A stretch of DNA of 17,350 nucleotides from an uncultured Nitrospira sp. (GCA_902500695.1 CABVRQ010000078.1:1-17350); one strand, 5' to 3'; shown: positions 1 to 8,199, counted from the first letter of the stretch. Numbers and translations are program-made. Notes: generated by a model not told the origin, from the letters alone.

Positions 1-144
1 TGATTTCAAGAGTCAATTTCCCATTGATGAAGGGGGCAGCTTCGTCGGCGAATGAATGAGTGAAATCCTCGATTGGCCAGTCTAGCTAATGAGATATTAA
101 ATGAATTAGGTCGAGTCGGTTGAGGAGAATCTTGAAGCCAGGCT
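1..144. other. Unassigned stretch downstream of nadK
   Basis: This short stretch lies 3' of the minus-strand nadK gene and is cut by the window edge. Two plus-strand frames stay open from the edge to stop codons at about 53-55 and 57-59, so the last 17-19 codons of a convergent gene could be here, but the residues are too few to recognise. I see no recN start on the minus strand, although recN often follows nadK. No strong terminator hairpin is visible. Confidence 0.3.
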
Positions 145-999
145 TTACCCATCCCCCCACTTTAATTTTGTGCGTAACACTTCAAAGTAGCTTCGCTCTG
201 GAAAACGAATGAGGTGTGTGCGGTGATCTGATGCTCGAACCTGCACAAGATCACCAGTCAGCATTTCCGCTCCCACCTGGCCATCGATGGTAGCCATGGC
301 TGGTTCCTGACTTGTCAGTTCAATGGTGATTGGCACATCACCAGGGGCAAGGAAGGGGCGGTGGGAAAAGGTATGCGGGCAAATTGGGTTTATCAGCAAC
401 ACTTCCAACCGTGGATCCAAGATCGGACCTTTTGCCGAAAGGGAGTAAGCGGTCGATCCCGTCGGGGTAGCGACGATCAGTCCATCGCCACGCAAGTTTG
501 TCATGAATGCATGATTCACGCATATTTTGGTGGCGATCATTCTCGCCAAATGTCCTTTACTTATTACCACGTCGTTTAAGGCTGAGTAGGTGTAAAGGAT
601 TCGGTCACCCCGTTGAAGCTGGACTTTTAACATCAAGCGTTTATCCAGTCGACATTCCCCTGCGAACACTTTCTCTAAGGCTGTGGGGAGATCATCGAAG
701 TTGATTTCAGTGAGGAATCCCAGACCTCCCATATTGACTCCAAGGATGGGAATCCCTCGTTGTTCAACGAGCCGTGCTCCGCTTAACATTGTGCCATCGC
801 CACCCAATACAATGAGAAGGTCGGCTTCCTTTGCAATTTGAATACGGGTGGGATTATCCGAAGTCGGGAGCCCTTGAGTGGAATCAAGAATGACAGTTTT
901 GTCATGTGCAACCAACCAATCACGGAGTTGGGAAGTTTCCTCCAGAATGTTGGGTGCGTGAGGTTTGGTGATGATCCCGATAGTCTGGAAGGTAGGCAT
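145..999 (-). CDS. nadK: NAD kinase (ATP-NAD kinase)
   Basis: Phosphorylates the 2'-hydroxyl of NAD+ to make NADP+ in the cytoplasm. The 284-residue length is normal for the bacterial family. Visible signatures are the GGDGT motif at residues 66-70, the LND segment at 141-143, and the nucleotide-binding stretch at about 171-193 running from GDG through ATPTGSTAYS. The conserved PICPHTFSHRP segment (about 205-215) and a C-terminal IDGQ at 238-241 are also present. The start gives the usual beta-strand opening (IGIITKP at 7-13), but the Shine-Dalgarno sequence before it is poor. The gene is divergent from clpC, and its own promoter is not obvious. The family is certain; the exact start is likely. 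Confidence 0.96.
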   Translation of the reverse strand: MPTFQTIGIITKPHAPNILEETSQLRDWLVAHDKTVILDSTQGLPTSDNPTRIQIAKEADLLIVLGGDGTMLSGARLVEQRGIPILGVNMGGLGFLTEINFDDLPTALEKVFAGECRLDKRLMLKVQLQRGDRILYTYSALNDVVISKGHLARMIATKICVNHAFMTNLRGDGLIVATPTGSTAYSLSAKGPILDPRLEVLLINPICPHTFSHRPFLAPGDVPITIELTSQEPAMATIDGQVGAEMLTGDLVQVRASDHRTHLIRFPERSYFEVLRTKLKWGDG

Positions 1000-1193
1000 G
1001 AGCTTTGAAAAGAATGGTGTTGTCAGGCGTTAGGATGGTAGTGTCTTCATTGATCTGATAGCAAGCGCGGGTATTTGGGAAATGGCATAGGCAAAAATAT
1101 CCGTGTGTGGCAGGAGGCTTTTCTTAGCGTATTTTGATTGGTAGAGTAAATCAGTATTTCCGTTGATGGGTACTCTCATTTCTAGCTTCTGAC

Positions 1194-1223
1194 TTGACAG
1201 TTTTGAGGGTTCACGGATAGACT
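1194..1223 (+). promoter_or_regulatory. Likely sigma70-type promoter of clpC
   Basis: A consensus -35 hexamer TTGACA (1194-1199) is followed after 18 bases by TAGACT (1218-1223), which matches four of six -10 positions. Transcription would begin near 1230 and give a leader of roughly 80 bases before clpC. This is a sequence match only. Confidence 0.45.
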
Positions 1224-1251
1224 GAAATTGTGAATTTTTCTCGAATTTATG

Positions 1252-1260
1252 TGTGGATAA
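1252..1260 (-). promoter_or_regulatory. Perfect DnaA-box 9-mer in the clpC leader
   Basis: TGTGGATAA on the plus strand is TTATCCACA on the minus strand, the consensus DnaA box. It lies between the putative clpC promoter and start codon. A single perfect 9-mer has roughly a one-in-eight chance of appearing somewhere in a window of this size, so it may be coincidental. Confidence 0.3.
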
Positions 1261-1275
1261 TAGACGAATGTGTGA

Positions 1276-1289
1276 GCGAAAAGTTTCGC
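1276..1289. promoter_or_regulatory. Short palindrome upstream of the clpC ribosome binding site
   Basis: GCGAAA and TTTCGC are perfect six-base inverted arms separated by AG, ending 13 bases before the clpC Shine-Dalgarno sequence. It could be an operator or a small mRNA hairpin. It resembles neither the CtsR heptad repeat nor the CIRCE element, the usual clp regulators, so no regulator can be named. Confidence 0.2.
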
Positions 1290-1313
1290 GAATAATCGGC
1301 TAGAGGAGGTCCA

Positions 1314-3743
1314 ATGTTCGAACGATTCACGGATCGTGGTAGAAAAATCATCATCCTTGCCAGAGAAGAAGCGGAACGGCACCAAAACGATTATCTGGGG
1401 ACCGAGCATTTGGTGCTCGCGATTCTTCGAGAGTCTGACGGCATAGCCTTGATGATCATCAAAAAAATGGGTCTCTCGCCGGAACAAATCCGCCTTGAAA
1501 TCGAACGGAATCTGCCAGGGGGTGGAACAACCGTGACATTCGGAGAAATCCCATTTAGTCCCAGAGTGAAAAAAGTAATTGAATATGGTGTTGAGGAAGC
1601 CAGGCTGCTGGGCCACAACCATATCGGAAGTGAACATCTGCTCCTGGGCCTTCTTCGGGAGGAAGAAGGAATCGGGGGAAAGGTGCTTCGTAGTTTAGGG
1701 GCCAATCTTTTAACGGCTCGGCAATTGACTGTCACGTTCCTTCGGAAATCAGGAACCAGGGAGCGGGATAAAAAAAGCAGCACACCTGCGTTAGATGAAT
1801 TTGGCAGGGACTTGACGCAGTTGGCTCAGGAGGGAACGCTAGACCCTGTTATCGGACGTTCAGATGAAATCCAAAGGGTACTTCAAATTCTGAGCCGGCG
1901 AACGAAAAATAACCCGGCGTTAATTGGTGAATCCGGAGTGGGGAAAACAGCTATTGTGGAAGGGCTGGCCCAGCGGATCATTGGTCTGGATGTTCCGGAC
2001 AATTTATTGAATCGAAGGGTCATCGCTTTGGATCTTGGCTCATTGGTAGCAGGAACCAAATATCGAGGACAATTTGAAGAGCGTCTGAAGGTGGTGATGA
2101 AGGAAATTTCCCAAGCGGGGAATATCATTCTCTTTATTGATGAACTTCACACCTTAGTGGGTGCAGGCGCTGCTGAAGGGTCAATTGATGCCGCAAACAT
2201 GTTAAAGCCGGCTTTGTCTCGAGGTGAAATACAATGTATTGGTGCCACGACCCTGGATGAATATCGAAAACATATTGAAAAAGATGGGGCACTCAAGCGG
2301 CGGTTTCAGCCTATTTATGTTCAGCCCCCTTCAGTAGAAGAGACTGTGCAAATCATTCAAGGGCTTCGTGATCGATATGAGGAACATCATGGGGTTGAAA
2401 TAACGGATGAGGCGGTTGAAGAGGCAGTCAAACTGAGTGAACGGTATATCACCGACAGATTTTTGCCGGATAAGGCCATTGATCTTATTGATGAAACCGG
2501 TTCGCGAGCAAAACTATTAACGTATGCCCTGCCTCCTGAGTTGAAGTCGCTTGAACAGGAGCTCAAAAGGGTCGCTCGTGAAAAGGAAGTGGCGATCGGG
2601 CTTCAGAATTTTGAGGAAGCCGTAAAATTTCGCGAAGAGGAAGAGCGATTCAGAAAATTATTAGATGATTCCAAGCGTGATTGGAAGAAAAAACAAGAGA
2701 AAAACAGACCGGTTATTTCCGGTGAGGATGTGGCGTATGTCATTTCGAAAATGACGGGGATTCCCCTCTTTAAACTTGAAGAAGAGGAATCTGAAAAGCT
2801 GCTGCATATGGAGGATTATCTTCACAAGCGTATTATAGGGCAAGAAGAGGCTATTTCTGCTGTCTGTCGGTCTATTCGCCGATCGCGAGCCGGATTGAAG
2901 GATGCCAAAAAACCTATCGGGTCGTTTATTTTTCTTGGACCGACCGGGGTAGGGAAGACGGAGTTGGCTCGCGCATTAGCCGAATTCTTGTTCAACACTG
3001 ATGACGCGCTAATTCGGGTAGACATGTCAGAATACCAGGAGAAATTTACTAGTTCACGGCTGTTTGGAGCCCCTCCTGGCTATGTGGGTTATGAGGAAGG
3101 TGGACAATTGACGGAGAAAGTAAGGCGCCGGCCCTATTCAGTCGTGTTATTTGATGAAATTGAAAAAGCCCATCCAGATATTTTCAATGTGTTGCTGCAA
3201 GTCCTTGATGATGGGGTATTGACGGACAGTTTAGGCCGGAAGGTGGACTTTAAAAATACCATCTTGGTAATGACCTCAAACCTGGGAACTCGATTTATTC
3301 AAAAGGGTGTATCCCTGGGGTTCCAGCGTGATGTAGAAGCTGAGCATACTTCACGTATGCGAGGTGAAGTCCTGGCCGAGTTGAAGCGTCATTTCAGTCC
3401 TGAATTCTTAAATCGTATTGATGAATTAGTTGTCTTCCACCAACTTACCAAAGAACATTTGGTGAGTATCGTCGACATTCTCATTGGGGAACTCAATGCC
3501 CGTCTTGTGGAAAGAGGAGTGTATTTGGATGTGACCGACGAGGTGAAGCAGTGGTTGATTGACGAAGGGTTTGAACAACAATATGGTGCCCGTCCTCTTC
3601 GCCGAACTATTCAACGCCGCCTGGGAGATCCTCTTTCTGAAGAACTCATTAAGGGGCGGTTTAAAGATGCCAAAAAGATTAAGGTTATCCTGACCGATCA
3701 GACCCCAAATTTCATTGAAGAAGAGGTGCTAGCGAGTGTGTGA
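1314..3743 (+). CDS. clpC: ClpC-type AAA+ unfoldase, ATPase subunit of Clp protease
   Basis: A hexameric AAA+ chaperone that unfolds proteins and feeds them to ClpP in the cytoplasm. The order is two N-terminal Clp repeats (about 1-145), D1 with Walker A GESGVGKT (205-212) and Walker B ending in DE (276-277), a UVR-like middle segment (about 432-448), then D2 with Walker A GPTGVGKT (542-549) and Walker B LFDE (612-615). Sensor-2 GARPLRR is at 758-764. The LGF tripeptide at 668-670 sits where ClpP-docking loops carry their hydrophobic tripeptide. The short middle domain and 809-residue length separate it from ClpB and ClpA. ATG 1314 follows a strong GAGGAGGT site. No mcsA, mcsB or ctsR flanks it, so the Bacillus-type arrangement is absent here. 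An intrinsic terminator follows directly. Confidence 0.96.
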   Translation: MFERFTDRGRKIIILAREEAERHQNDYLGTEHLVLAILRESDGIALMIIKKMGLSPEQIRLEIERNLPGGGTTVTFGEIPFSPRVKKVIEYGVEEARLLGHNHIGSEHLLLGLLREEEGIGGKVLRSLGANLLTARQLTVTFLRKSGTRERDKKSSTPALDEFGRDLTQLAQEGTLDPVIGRSDEIQRVLQILSRRTKNNPALIGESGVGKTAIVEGLAQRIIGLDVPDNLLNRRVIALDLGSLVAGTKYRGQFEERLKVVMKEISQAGNIILFIDELHTLVGAGAAEGSIDAANMLKPALSRGEIQCIGATTLDEYRKHIEKDGALKRRFQPIYVQPPSVEETVQIIQGLRDRYEEHHGVEITDEAVEEAVKLSERYITDRFLPDKAIDLIDETGSRAKLLTYALPPELKSLEQELKRVAREKEVAIGLQNFEEAVKFREEEERFRKLLDDSKRDWKKKQEKNRPVISGEDVAYVISKMTGIPLFKLEEEESEKLLHMEDYLHKRIIGQEEAISAVCRSIRRSRAGLKDAKKPIGSFIFLGPTGVGKTELARALAEFLFNTDDALIRVDMSEYQEKFTSSRLFGAPPGYVGYEEGGQLTEKVRRRPYSVVLFDEIEKAHPDIFNVLLQVLDDGVLTDSLGRKVDFKNTILVMTSNLGTRFIQKGVSLGFQRDVEAEHTSRMRGEVLAELKRHFSPEFLNRIDELVVFHQLTKEHLVSIVDILIGELNARLVERGVYLDVTDEVKQWLIDEGFEQQYGARPLRRTIQRRLGDPLSEELIKGRFKDAKKIKVILTDQTPNFIEEEVLASV

Positions 3744-3773
3744 TTGGATATAGGGACGGTCAAATCCTAGATG

Positions 3774-3815
3774 AAACCCTCAGGACCATCAGTCCTGAGG
3801 GTTTTGTTGTTTTTT
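3774..3815 (+). terminator. Strong intrinsic terminator between clpC and tsaD
   Basis: Perfect 13-base arms (3774-3786 and 3792-3804) enclose the five-base loop CATCA and are followed by a T-rich tract broken by two G (3805-3815). It ends transcription from clpC. Only 36 bases separate its end from the tsaD start, so tsaD either depends on read-through or has a promoter inside the clpC 3' end. Confidence 0.9.
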
Positions 3816-3851
3816 GCCAAATGAATCTCGGCGCTGAAAAGGACTTTATCG

Positions 3852-4892
3852 GTGATTTTAGGAATTGAAACATCATGTGATGAAACAGCTGTCGCCGTAT
3901 TGGATGGCGAGGGTCACATCCTCTCAAATATATTGGATTCGCAGGTTGAGGTGCATGCCCGTTACGGGGGAGTGGTCCCGGAATTGGCTTCCCGTCGTCA
4001 TATGGAGTGTCTGGAACTTCTGACAAAGGAAGCCTTGGGTCTGGCCAAGGTTTCTCTTTCCCAATTAACGGGAATAGCGGTCACCAATCGTCCAGGTTTG
4101 GTAGGGGCCTTACTTGTTGGAGTAAATTTTGCCAAAGCTCTGGCTTATGCCACACAAATACCCTGGGTGACGGTGAATCATTTGGAGGGGCATTTGGCGT
4201 CCGCATGGTTGTCCGATCCAAATTTGCCAACCCCAACCATGGTCTTGATTGCGTCTGGTGGGCATACGCATTTGGCATTGGTGCCTCATCGTGGAGAATA
4301 TCAGTTCATTGGATGGACGATGGATGATGCAGCGGGAGAAGCGTTCGATAAAGGCGCCAAAATGCTTGGGCTTCCTTATCCGGGAGGTCCGGCAATTGAC
4401 CGGCTTGCCGAACAGGGGAATGCTCAGTTTGTATCATTCCCCCGCCCAACTCTTCGAAGCCAAAATTTCAATTTCAGTTTCAGTGGGCTGAAAACCGCGC
4501 TTCGATATTTTGTGCGGGATGAACAACAAAAGGGGAATTCTCCATTGCCCGTAGCGGATATAGCGGCTAGTTACCAGGAAGCGATTGTGGATGTGTTGGT
4601 GGAGAAACTTTGTCGCGCCGCCCGCCAATACGATGTAAAAGGGGTTTCCGTTGTGGGAGGAGTGGCAGCAAACTCTCGCCTTCGGCTGAGGCTTGAGGAG
4701 CGTGCTCGCACATTAGGATTGTATGTGACTCTACCTCCACGTGGGCTCTGCACGGATAATGGTGCCATGATTGCTGCTGCGGGGCTGGAAAAACTCAAGC
4801 GTAAGGAGAGGGCAGCATGGGATGTGGATGCGATCTCTACGTTGCAATGTAAATATGATGGGACCGCGATGGCTGGAGTCCTTTCTCAATGA
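3852..4892 (+). CDS. tsaD: tRNA N6-threonylcarbamoyladenosine synthase subunit TsaD
   Basis: Transfers the threonylcarbamoyl group from threonylcarbamoyl-AMP to A37 of ANN-decoding tRNAs, working with TsaB and TsaE in the cytoplasm. The 346-residue length is typical. The opening GIETSCDET (4-12) is the family signature. The metal site is visible as H110 and H114 in VNHLEGH plus D302 in CTDNG, and the ASKHA-fold elements SGGHTHL (135-141), DDAAGEAFDK (158-167) and FSFSGLKT (208-215) are present. GTG 3852 is preceded by AAAAGGA at 3837-3843 with an eight-base gap, and gives exactly the usual N-terminus. It heads the plus-strand gene run. Its transcription signal is unclear because a terminator stands just upstream. 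Confidence 0.97.
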   Translation: MILGIETSCDETAVAVLDGEGHILSNILDSQVEVHARYGGVVPELASRRHMECLELLTKEALGLAKVSLSQLTGIAVTNRPGLVGALLVGVNFAKALAYATQIPWVTVNHLEGHLASAWLSDPNLPTPTMVLIASGGHTHLALVPHRGEYQFIGWTMDDAAGEAFDKGAKMLGLPYPGGPAIDRLAEQGNAQFVSFPRPTLRSQNFNFSFSGLKTALRYFVRDEQQKGNSPLPVADIAASYQEAIVDVLVEKLCRAARQYDVKGVSVVGGVAANSRLRLRLEERARTLGLYVTLPPRGLCTDNGAMIAAAGLEKLKRKERAAWDVDAISTLQCKYDGTAMAGVLSQ

Positions 4893-4907
4893 CCCCCATG
4901 ATACGGC

Positions 4908-4925
4908 AAAAGGAGAAGAGTTATT
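4908..4925 (+). promoter_or_regulatory. Shine-Dalgarno sequence and probable AUU start codon of hflX
   Basis: AAAAGGAG (4908-4915) stands seven bases before an ATT codon (4923-4925) that is in frame with hflX. There is no in-frame ATG, GTG or TTG between the upstream in-frame stop (4899-4901) and ATG 4977. ATG 4977 has no well-spaced site, only AAAGG 17 bases upstream. The 18 codons from 4923 to 4976 encode a segment ending GNLHGLKANHISR, which matches my memory of the conserved start of long HflX proteins. Confidence 0.6.
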
Positions 4926-6626
4926 CCTGTTGTCCTAGGTAATCTTCATGGCTTAAAGGCTAATCATATTAGCCGAATGGAGCGTCTTTACCGTCGACGG
5001 ATCCCTCCGGAAAAAGTTGTGACTCCAGAGGTGGCTCGGGAATGTGCCGAACTTACCTATGAGACAAGACGTCAAATCGGGCTTTTGGTTAATCGACAAG
5101 GCCAAATTGAATCGGTTTTGATCGGTGACCACCACGAATTGGTCATCCCCCATCTATCGCGGACCCGTTCAGGCCTTCGATTATTGCGAGGGGTTCGTTT
5201 AGTCCATACCCACCTCAATAATCAACCGCTGACTCAGGATGATCTGACCGACCTGGCTCTTCTCCGGCTGGATTTAATCATGGCCCTTGGTGTGGGAAAA
5301 GATGGCAGCCTTCGTGATGTCTATGTGGCGCACATTCTTTCGAATCCCATTCAGGGTCGAACCACGTTGGAGCTACCGCCTTGTGCCTTTCACTCGTTTC
5401 AGTTGGATTGCCAACAATTTATTCAATCATTGGAGCAAGAAATTGTTCGCTCGAATCCAGGGTTACGAGAAGGTGTTCGGGAGGGGAGGGCGCTTCTGGT
5501 TAGTGTCAGCACAGGGAATGCCGCTTCGGAAGAAGGTCGTCTCCAGGAATTACAAGAATTGGTGCGTGCCCAGGACGTGGAAGTCTTAGGGTGTATCACT
5601 CAACGGTTGGGGGCGATTCATCCGAAGTTTGTGGTTGGGTCGGGAAAGATGAAAGAATTGGCGATTCGTGCGCTGCAATCCGGTGCCGATACTTTGATAT
5701 TTGATCAAGATTTGACTCCAGCCCAGGTACGGGGCATTTCGGAAATCACGGATCTGCGGGTCTTGGACCGATCGCAAGTGATTCTCGATATCTTTGCACA
5801 ACGGGCGCATTCCTCCATTGGGAAAATCCAAGTTGAACTGGCACAACTGCGGTATCTGCTCCCACGGCTGGCCCAGTCCAGTACCGCTCTTTCCCGGTTA
5901 GCGGGGGGAATTGGGACCAGAGGGCCTGGAGAAACGAAACTGGAAACGGATCGCCGTCGAGCCCGTGAGCGCATTCAGCGCCTGGAGCGAGATTTGGAGT
6001 CTATGGCGCATGGTCGTCAGGAACAACGAAAAATGCGCATGAAGCGAGGACTACCCATCATTTCCATCATTGGCTATACCAATGTGGGAAAGTCGACTCT
6101 GTTAAATGCGTTGACAAAGAGTCAAGTCTCTGTGAAGGATCGCGTCTTTGAAACCCTTGATACAGTCAATCGGCGATGGTATCTACCAGGTTTAGGCGAC
6201 GTCATTTTGACAGATACCGTAGGATTTATCCGAGATTTGCCCAAAGACCTTATGGCGGCATTTCAGACGACCTTGCTGGAATTGCAGGAAGCCGATGTGT
6301 TACTCCACGTGATAGATGCCCATGTGCCGGATCCTGGGCAGCATATCATCGCAGTAGACAATGTTTTGAAGGAATTGGGACTTGAAAACATTCCCAGCCT
6401 GCGTTTTTTTAATAAGGCGGATCTGATGGTTGAAGAAGACGTCCAACTCCTCTGTCAGCGATATGGGGGAATGGGGGGATCCGCGTTACAAGACGCGTCA
6501 TTGGTGATGATTCAGGAGGAACTCACGTCTCTTCTTCGTGGCCTTCAGGCGGAAGGTGGCAGGAAGGGAAAGTCTCAGGAAATGCCTCTCTATCCTCTCC
6601 CGGCTCCAGCCGAAACCTTTCCATGA
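4923..6626 (+). CDS. hflX: HflX, ribosome-associated GTPase (long form)
   Basis: Binds the 50S subunit and splits stalled or hibernating 70S ribosomes using GTP. Numbered from ATG 4977 (549 residues; 567 from ATT 4923), an N-terminal extension (about 1-160) precedes the HflX domain, which has the Gly-rich helical-linker motif GGIGTRGPGET at 310-320. The G domain has G1 GYTNVGKST (366-374), G3 DTVGF (413-417), G4 NKAD (479-482) and a G5-like SAL (502-504). No sizeable C-terminal domain follows, unlike E. coli. The extension carries HTH-x6-T-x2-D at 78-90, recalling a JAMM metal motif. The start is taken at ATT 4923 because a strong Shine-Dalgarno sequence is positioned for it and upstream codons look conserved; ATG 4977 is the conventional alternative. 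The stop overlaps the nth start. Confidence 0.95.
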   Translation: MPVVLGNLHGLKANHISRMERLYRRRIPPEKVVTPEVARECAELTYETRRQIGLLVNRQGQIESVLIGDHHELVIPHLSRTRSGLRLLRGVRLVHTHLNNQPLTQDDLTDLALLRLDLIMALGVGKDGSLRDVYVAHILSNPIQGRTTLELPPCAFHSFQLDCQQFIQSLEQEIVRSNPGLREGVREGRALLVSVSTGNAASEEGRLQELQELVRAQDVEVLGCITQRLGAIHPKFVVGSGKMKELAIRALQSGADTLIFDQDLTPAQVRGISEITDLRVLDRSQVILDIFAQRAHSSIGKIQVELAQLRYLLPRLAQSSTALSRLAGGIGTRGPGETKLETDRRRARERIQRLERDLESMAHGRQEQRKMRMKRGLPIISIIGYTNVGKSTLLNALTKSQVSVKDRVFETLDTVNRRWYLPGLGDVILTDTVGFIRDLPKDLMAAFQTTLLELQEADVLLHVIDAHVPDPGQHIIAVDNVLKELGLENIPSLRFFNKADLMVEEDVQLLCQRYGGMGGSALQDASLVMIQEELTSLLRGLQAEGGRKGKSQEMPLYPLPAPAETFP

Positions 6627-7324
6627 GAGGTCCTGCTTCGATGAGTGGGCTCAGAACAGCACGACGTCCGATTGAATCGCCTGTGGAGGCGAAAAAGCGG
6701 GTAGGCCGGATCCTTGCGGCATTGAATCAATCCGTTCCTGACGTGAGGGTGGAATTAGATTCCTCCAACCGGCTTGAGCTGTTAGTGGCCACAATTCTTT
6801 CGGCACAATGTACAGACCAGAGAGTCAACCTGGTAACGCCGAACCTCTTTGCCCGCTATCGCACCGCGCAGGATTATGCCAGTGCTGATCCAGCGGAATT
6901 AGAAGCTCTCATTCGGACAACGGGATTTTACAAAAATAAAGCGCGTCATCTTATTGGGTGTGGCCAAGCGCTGGTGCAGCATTTTCACGGAATGGTGCCA
7001 GGGACGATGGAGGACTTGACTTCCCTGCCTGGCGTTGGTCGAAAAACGGCCAATGTTATTTTGGGGAGTTCGGTGGGGGAGCCCGCCATTGTGGTGGATA
7101 CGCATGTGAAGCGGGTAGCCAATCGGCTCGGGTTGACGAGAAGCCAGGATCCGACCAAAATTGAAGAGGATCTTCAACGGCTCCTGCCAAAAGCGCAATG
7201 GACGGTTGGAGCTCAGCGCCTCCTGCTGCACGGGCGATATGTGTGTCTGGCCAGAACGCCCAAGTGTGCTCATTGTGTGCTCGCTTCAGACTGTGGATGG
7301 GAAGGAAAACAAAAGCTATTATGA
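6623..7324 (+). CDS. nth: Endonuclease III, DNA glycosylase/AP lyase
   Basis: Removes oxidised pyrimidines from DNA and cleaves the abasic site. The protein has 233 residues, slightly longer than E. coli Nth because of an N-terminal tail. The helix-hairpin-helix LPGVGRKTANV is at 135-145 with catalytic Lys141, and the catalytic Asp159 lies in VVDTHVKRV. The [4Fe-4S] ligands are C208-x6-C215-x2-C218-x5-C224, the exact Nth spacing. ATG 6623 overlaps the hflX stop (ATGA), suggesting translational coupling. ATG 6641 is an alternative start with GAGAGG ten bases upstream and would remove six residues. The stop overlaps the yicC start in the same way. Confidence 0.97.
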   Translation: MRGPASMSGLRTARRPIESPVEAKKRVGRILAALNQSVPDVRVELDSSNRLELLVATILSAQCTDQRVNLVTPNLFARYRTAQDYASADPAELEALIRTTGFYKNKARHLIGCGQALVQHFHGMVPGTMEDLTSLPGVGRKTANVILGSSVGEPAIVVDTHVKRVANRLGLTRSQDPTKIEEDLQRLLPKAQWTVGAQRLLLHGRYVCLARTPKCAHCVLASDCGWEGKQKLL

Positions 7325-8199
7325 AAAGTATGACTGGTTTTGGAAAACGAGAATCCCTTTATCAGGGAACCATGGTTGGGGTTGAAGTTCGATCCGTCAA
7401 TCATCGGTTTTGCGAGATGATGGTGCGTCTGCCTAAGTCTCTTTCTCATATGGAGTTGGAACTCAAGGAGCAAGTTAAGCGTACGTGTGAGCGTGGTCGT
7501 ATTGAATTGACCGTGACCATGAACGGTGGAGGGTCTGGATCCAATAAAACTGTCAAACTGGATGGCGCCATGGCAAGGCGGTACGTTCAAGGGTTGCGCG
7601 AATTGCAAAAGGAACTCAAGCTGAGTGGGACTGTGGATGTAAATGTGGTGGCAGGGTTTCGGGATCTATTTTCCACAAGTGAGGAGCCCACGGTGATCAA
7701 GGATGTCCCGAAAGTCGTTGAGGGGCTGGTCCAGCGTGCCTTGACCGATTTAGAAAAAATGCGCAAGAAAGAAGGCACCGCCTTACAAAAGGATCTCTTG
7801 CAGCGGGTTCAGATGGTTGAGGAACGGCTTCAGGTGGTTCAGCAACGCATTCCTTCTGCCCTGCAGGTGGCCGCTGATCGTCTGAAAGCCCGTGTTGCCA
7901 AGTTATTAGAGGGCGAGCGGGTGAACGACGATCGAATTGCTCAAGAAATAGCCATGTTGGCGGAACGGTCAGACGTGACGGAGGAATTAACTCGGTTGCA
8001 GAGTCATGTGGCACAATTTCGTTCCACACTCAAATCCAAGGAAGCCGTTGGGAAACGGCTTGATTTTCTCCTCCAGGAAATGGGTAGGGAAGTTAATACG
8101 ATTGGATCAAAGGCCAGCGATTCCGAGATCTCCGGGCAAGTTGTGGATTTAAAGAGTGAATTAGAAAAAATCAGGGAACAGGTCCAAAATATTGAATAA
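7321..8199 (+). CDS. yicC: YicC/YloC family endoribonuclease
   Basis: A member of the YicC/YloC family, reported as endoribonucleases acting in RNA turnover. The N-terminus MKSMTGFGKRES is the family signature. The C-terminal DUF1732 portion is clear: GKRLDFLLQEMGREVNTIGS (244-263) followed by a helical tail. An in-frame ATG upstream at 7198 would give 333 residues, but it lies inside nth. ATG 7321 overlaps the nth stop and gives the canonical start and 292 residues. Residues 140-200 are rich in charged helix and may form a coiled coil. The next gene is gmk, the usual partner of yicC-family genes across many phyla. The RNA substrate cannot be told from sequence. Confidence 0.95.
   Translation: MKSMTGFGKRESLYQGTMVGVEVRSVNHRFCEMMVRLPKSLSHMELELKEQVKRTCERGRIELTVTMNGGGSGSNKTVKLDGAMARRYVQGLRELQKELKLSGTVDVNVVAGFRDLFSTSEEPTVIKDVPKVVEGLVQRALTDLEKMRKKEGTALQKDLLQRVQMVEERLQVVQQRIPSALQVAADRLKARVAKLLEGERVNDDRIAQEIAMLAERSDVTEELTRLQSHVAQFRSTLKSKEAVGKRLDFLLQEMGREVNTIGSKASDSEISGQVVDLKSELEKIREQVQNIE

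Larger units (their letters stand above)
1000..1313. other. Divergent nadK/clpC intergenic region
   Basis: This 314-base spacer separates divergent nadK and clpC. The clpC side holds a sigma70-like promoter (1194-1223), a perfect DnaA-box 9-mer (1252-1260), a short palindrome (1276-1289) and the strong clpC Shine-Dalgarno sequence GAGGAGGT (1303-1310). On the nadK side I find only weak promoter-like hexamers. Open frames crossing this region into clpC are antisense shadows. Confidence 0.7.

Noticed and set aside
1..144. Possible recN start downstream of nadK
   Set aside because: No minus-strand frame gives the expected RecN N-terminus or a P-loop; only stop-rich sequence is seen.
1276..1289. 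CtsR or CIRCE operator controlling clpC
   Set aside because: The palindrome GCGAAA-AG-TTTCGC does not match the CtsR direct heptads or the CIRCE nine-base arms; it is kept only as an unassigned palindrome.
7198..7320. Extended yicC start giving a 333-residue protein
   Set aside because: The extra codons lie inside nth in another frame, while ATG 7321 overlaps the nth stop and gives the standard YicC N-terminus (MKSMTGFGK).
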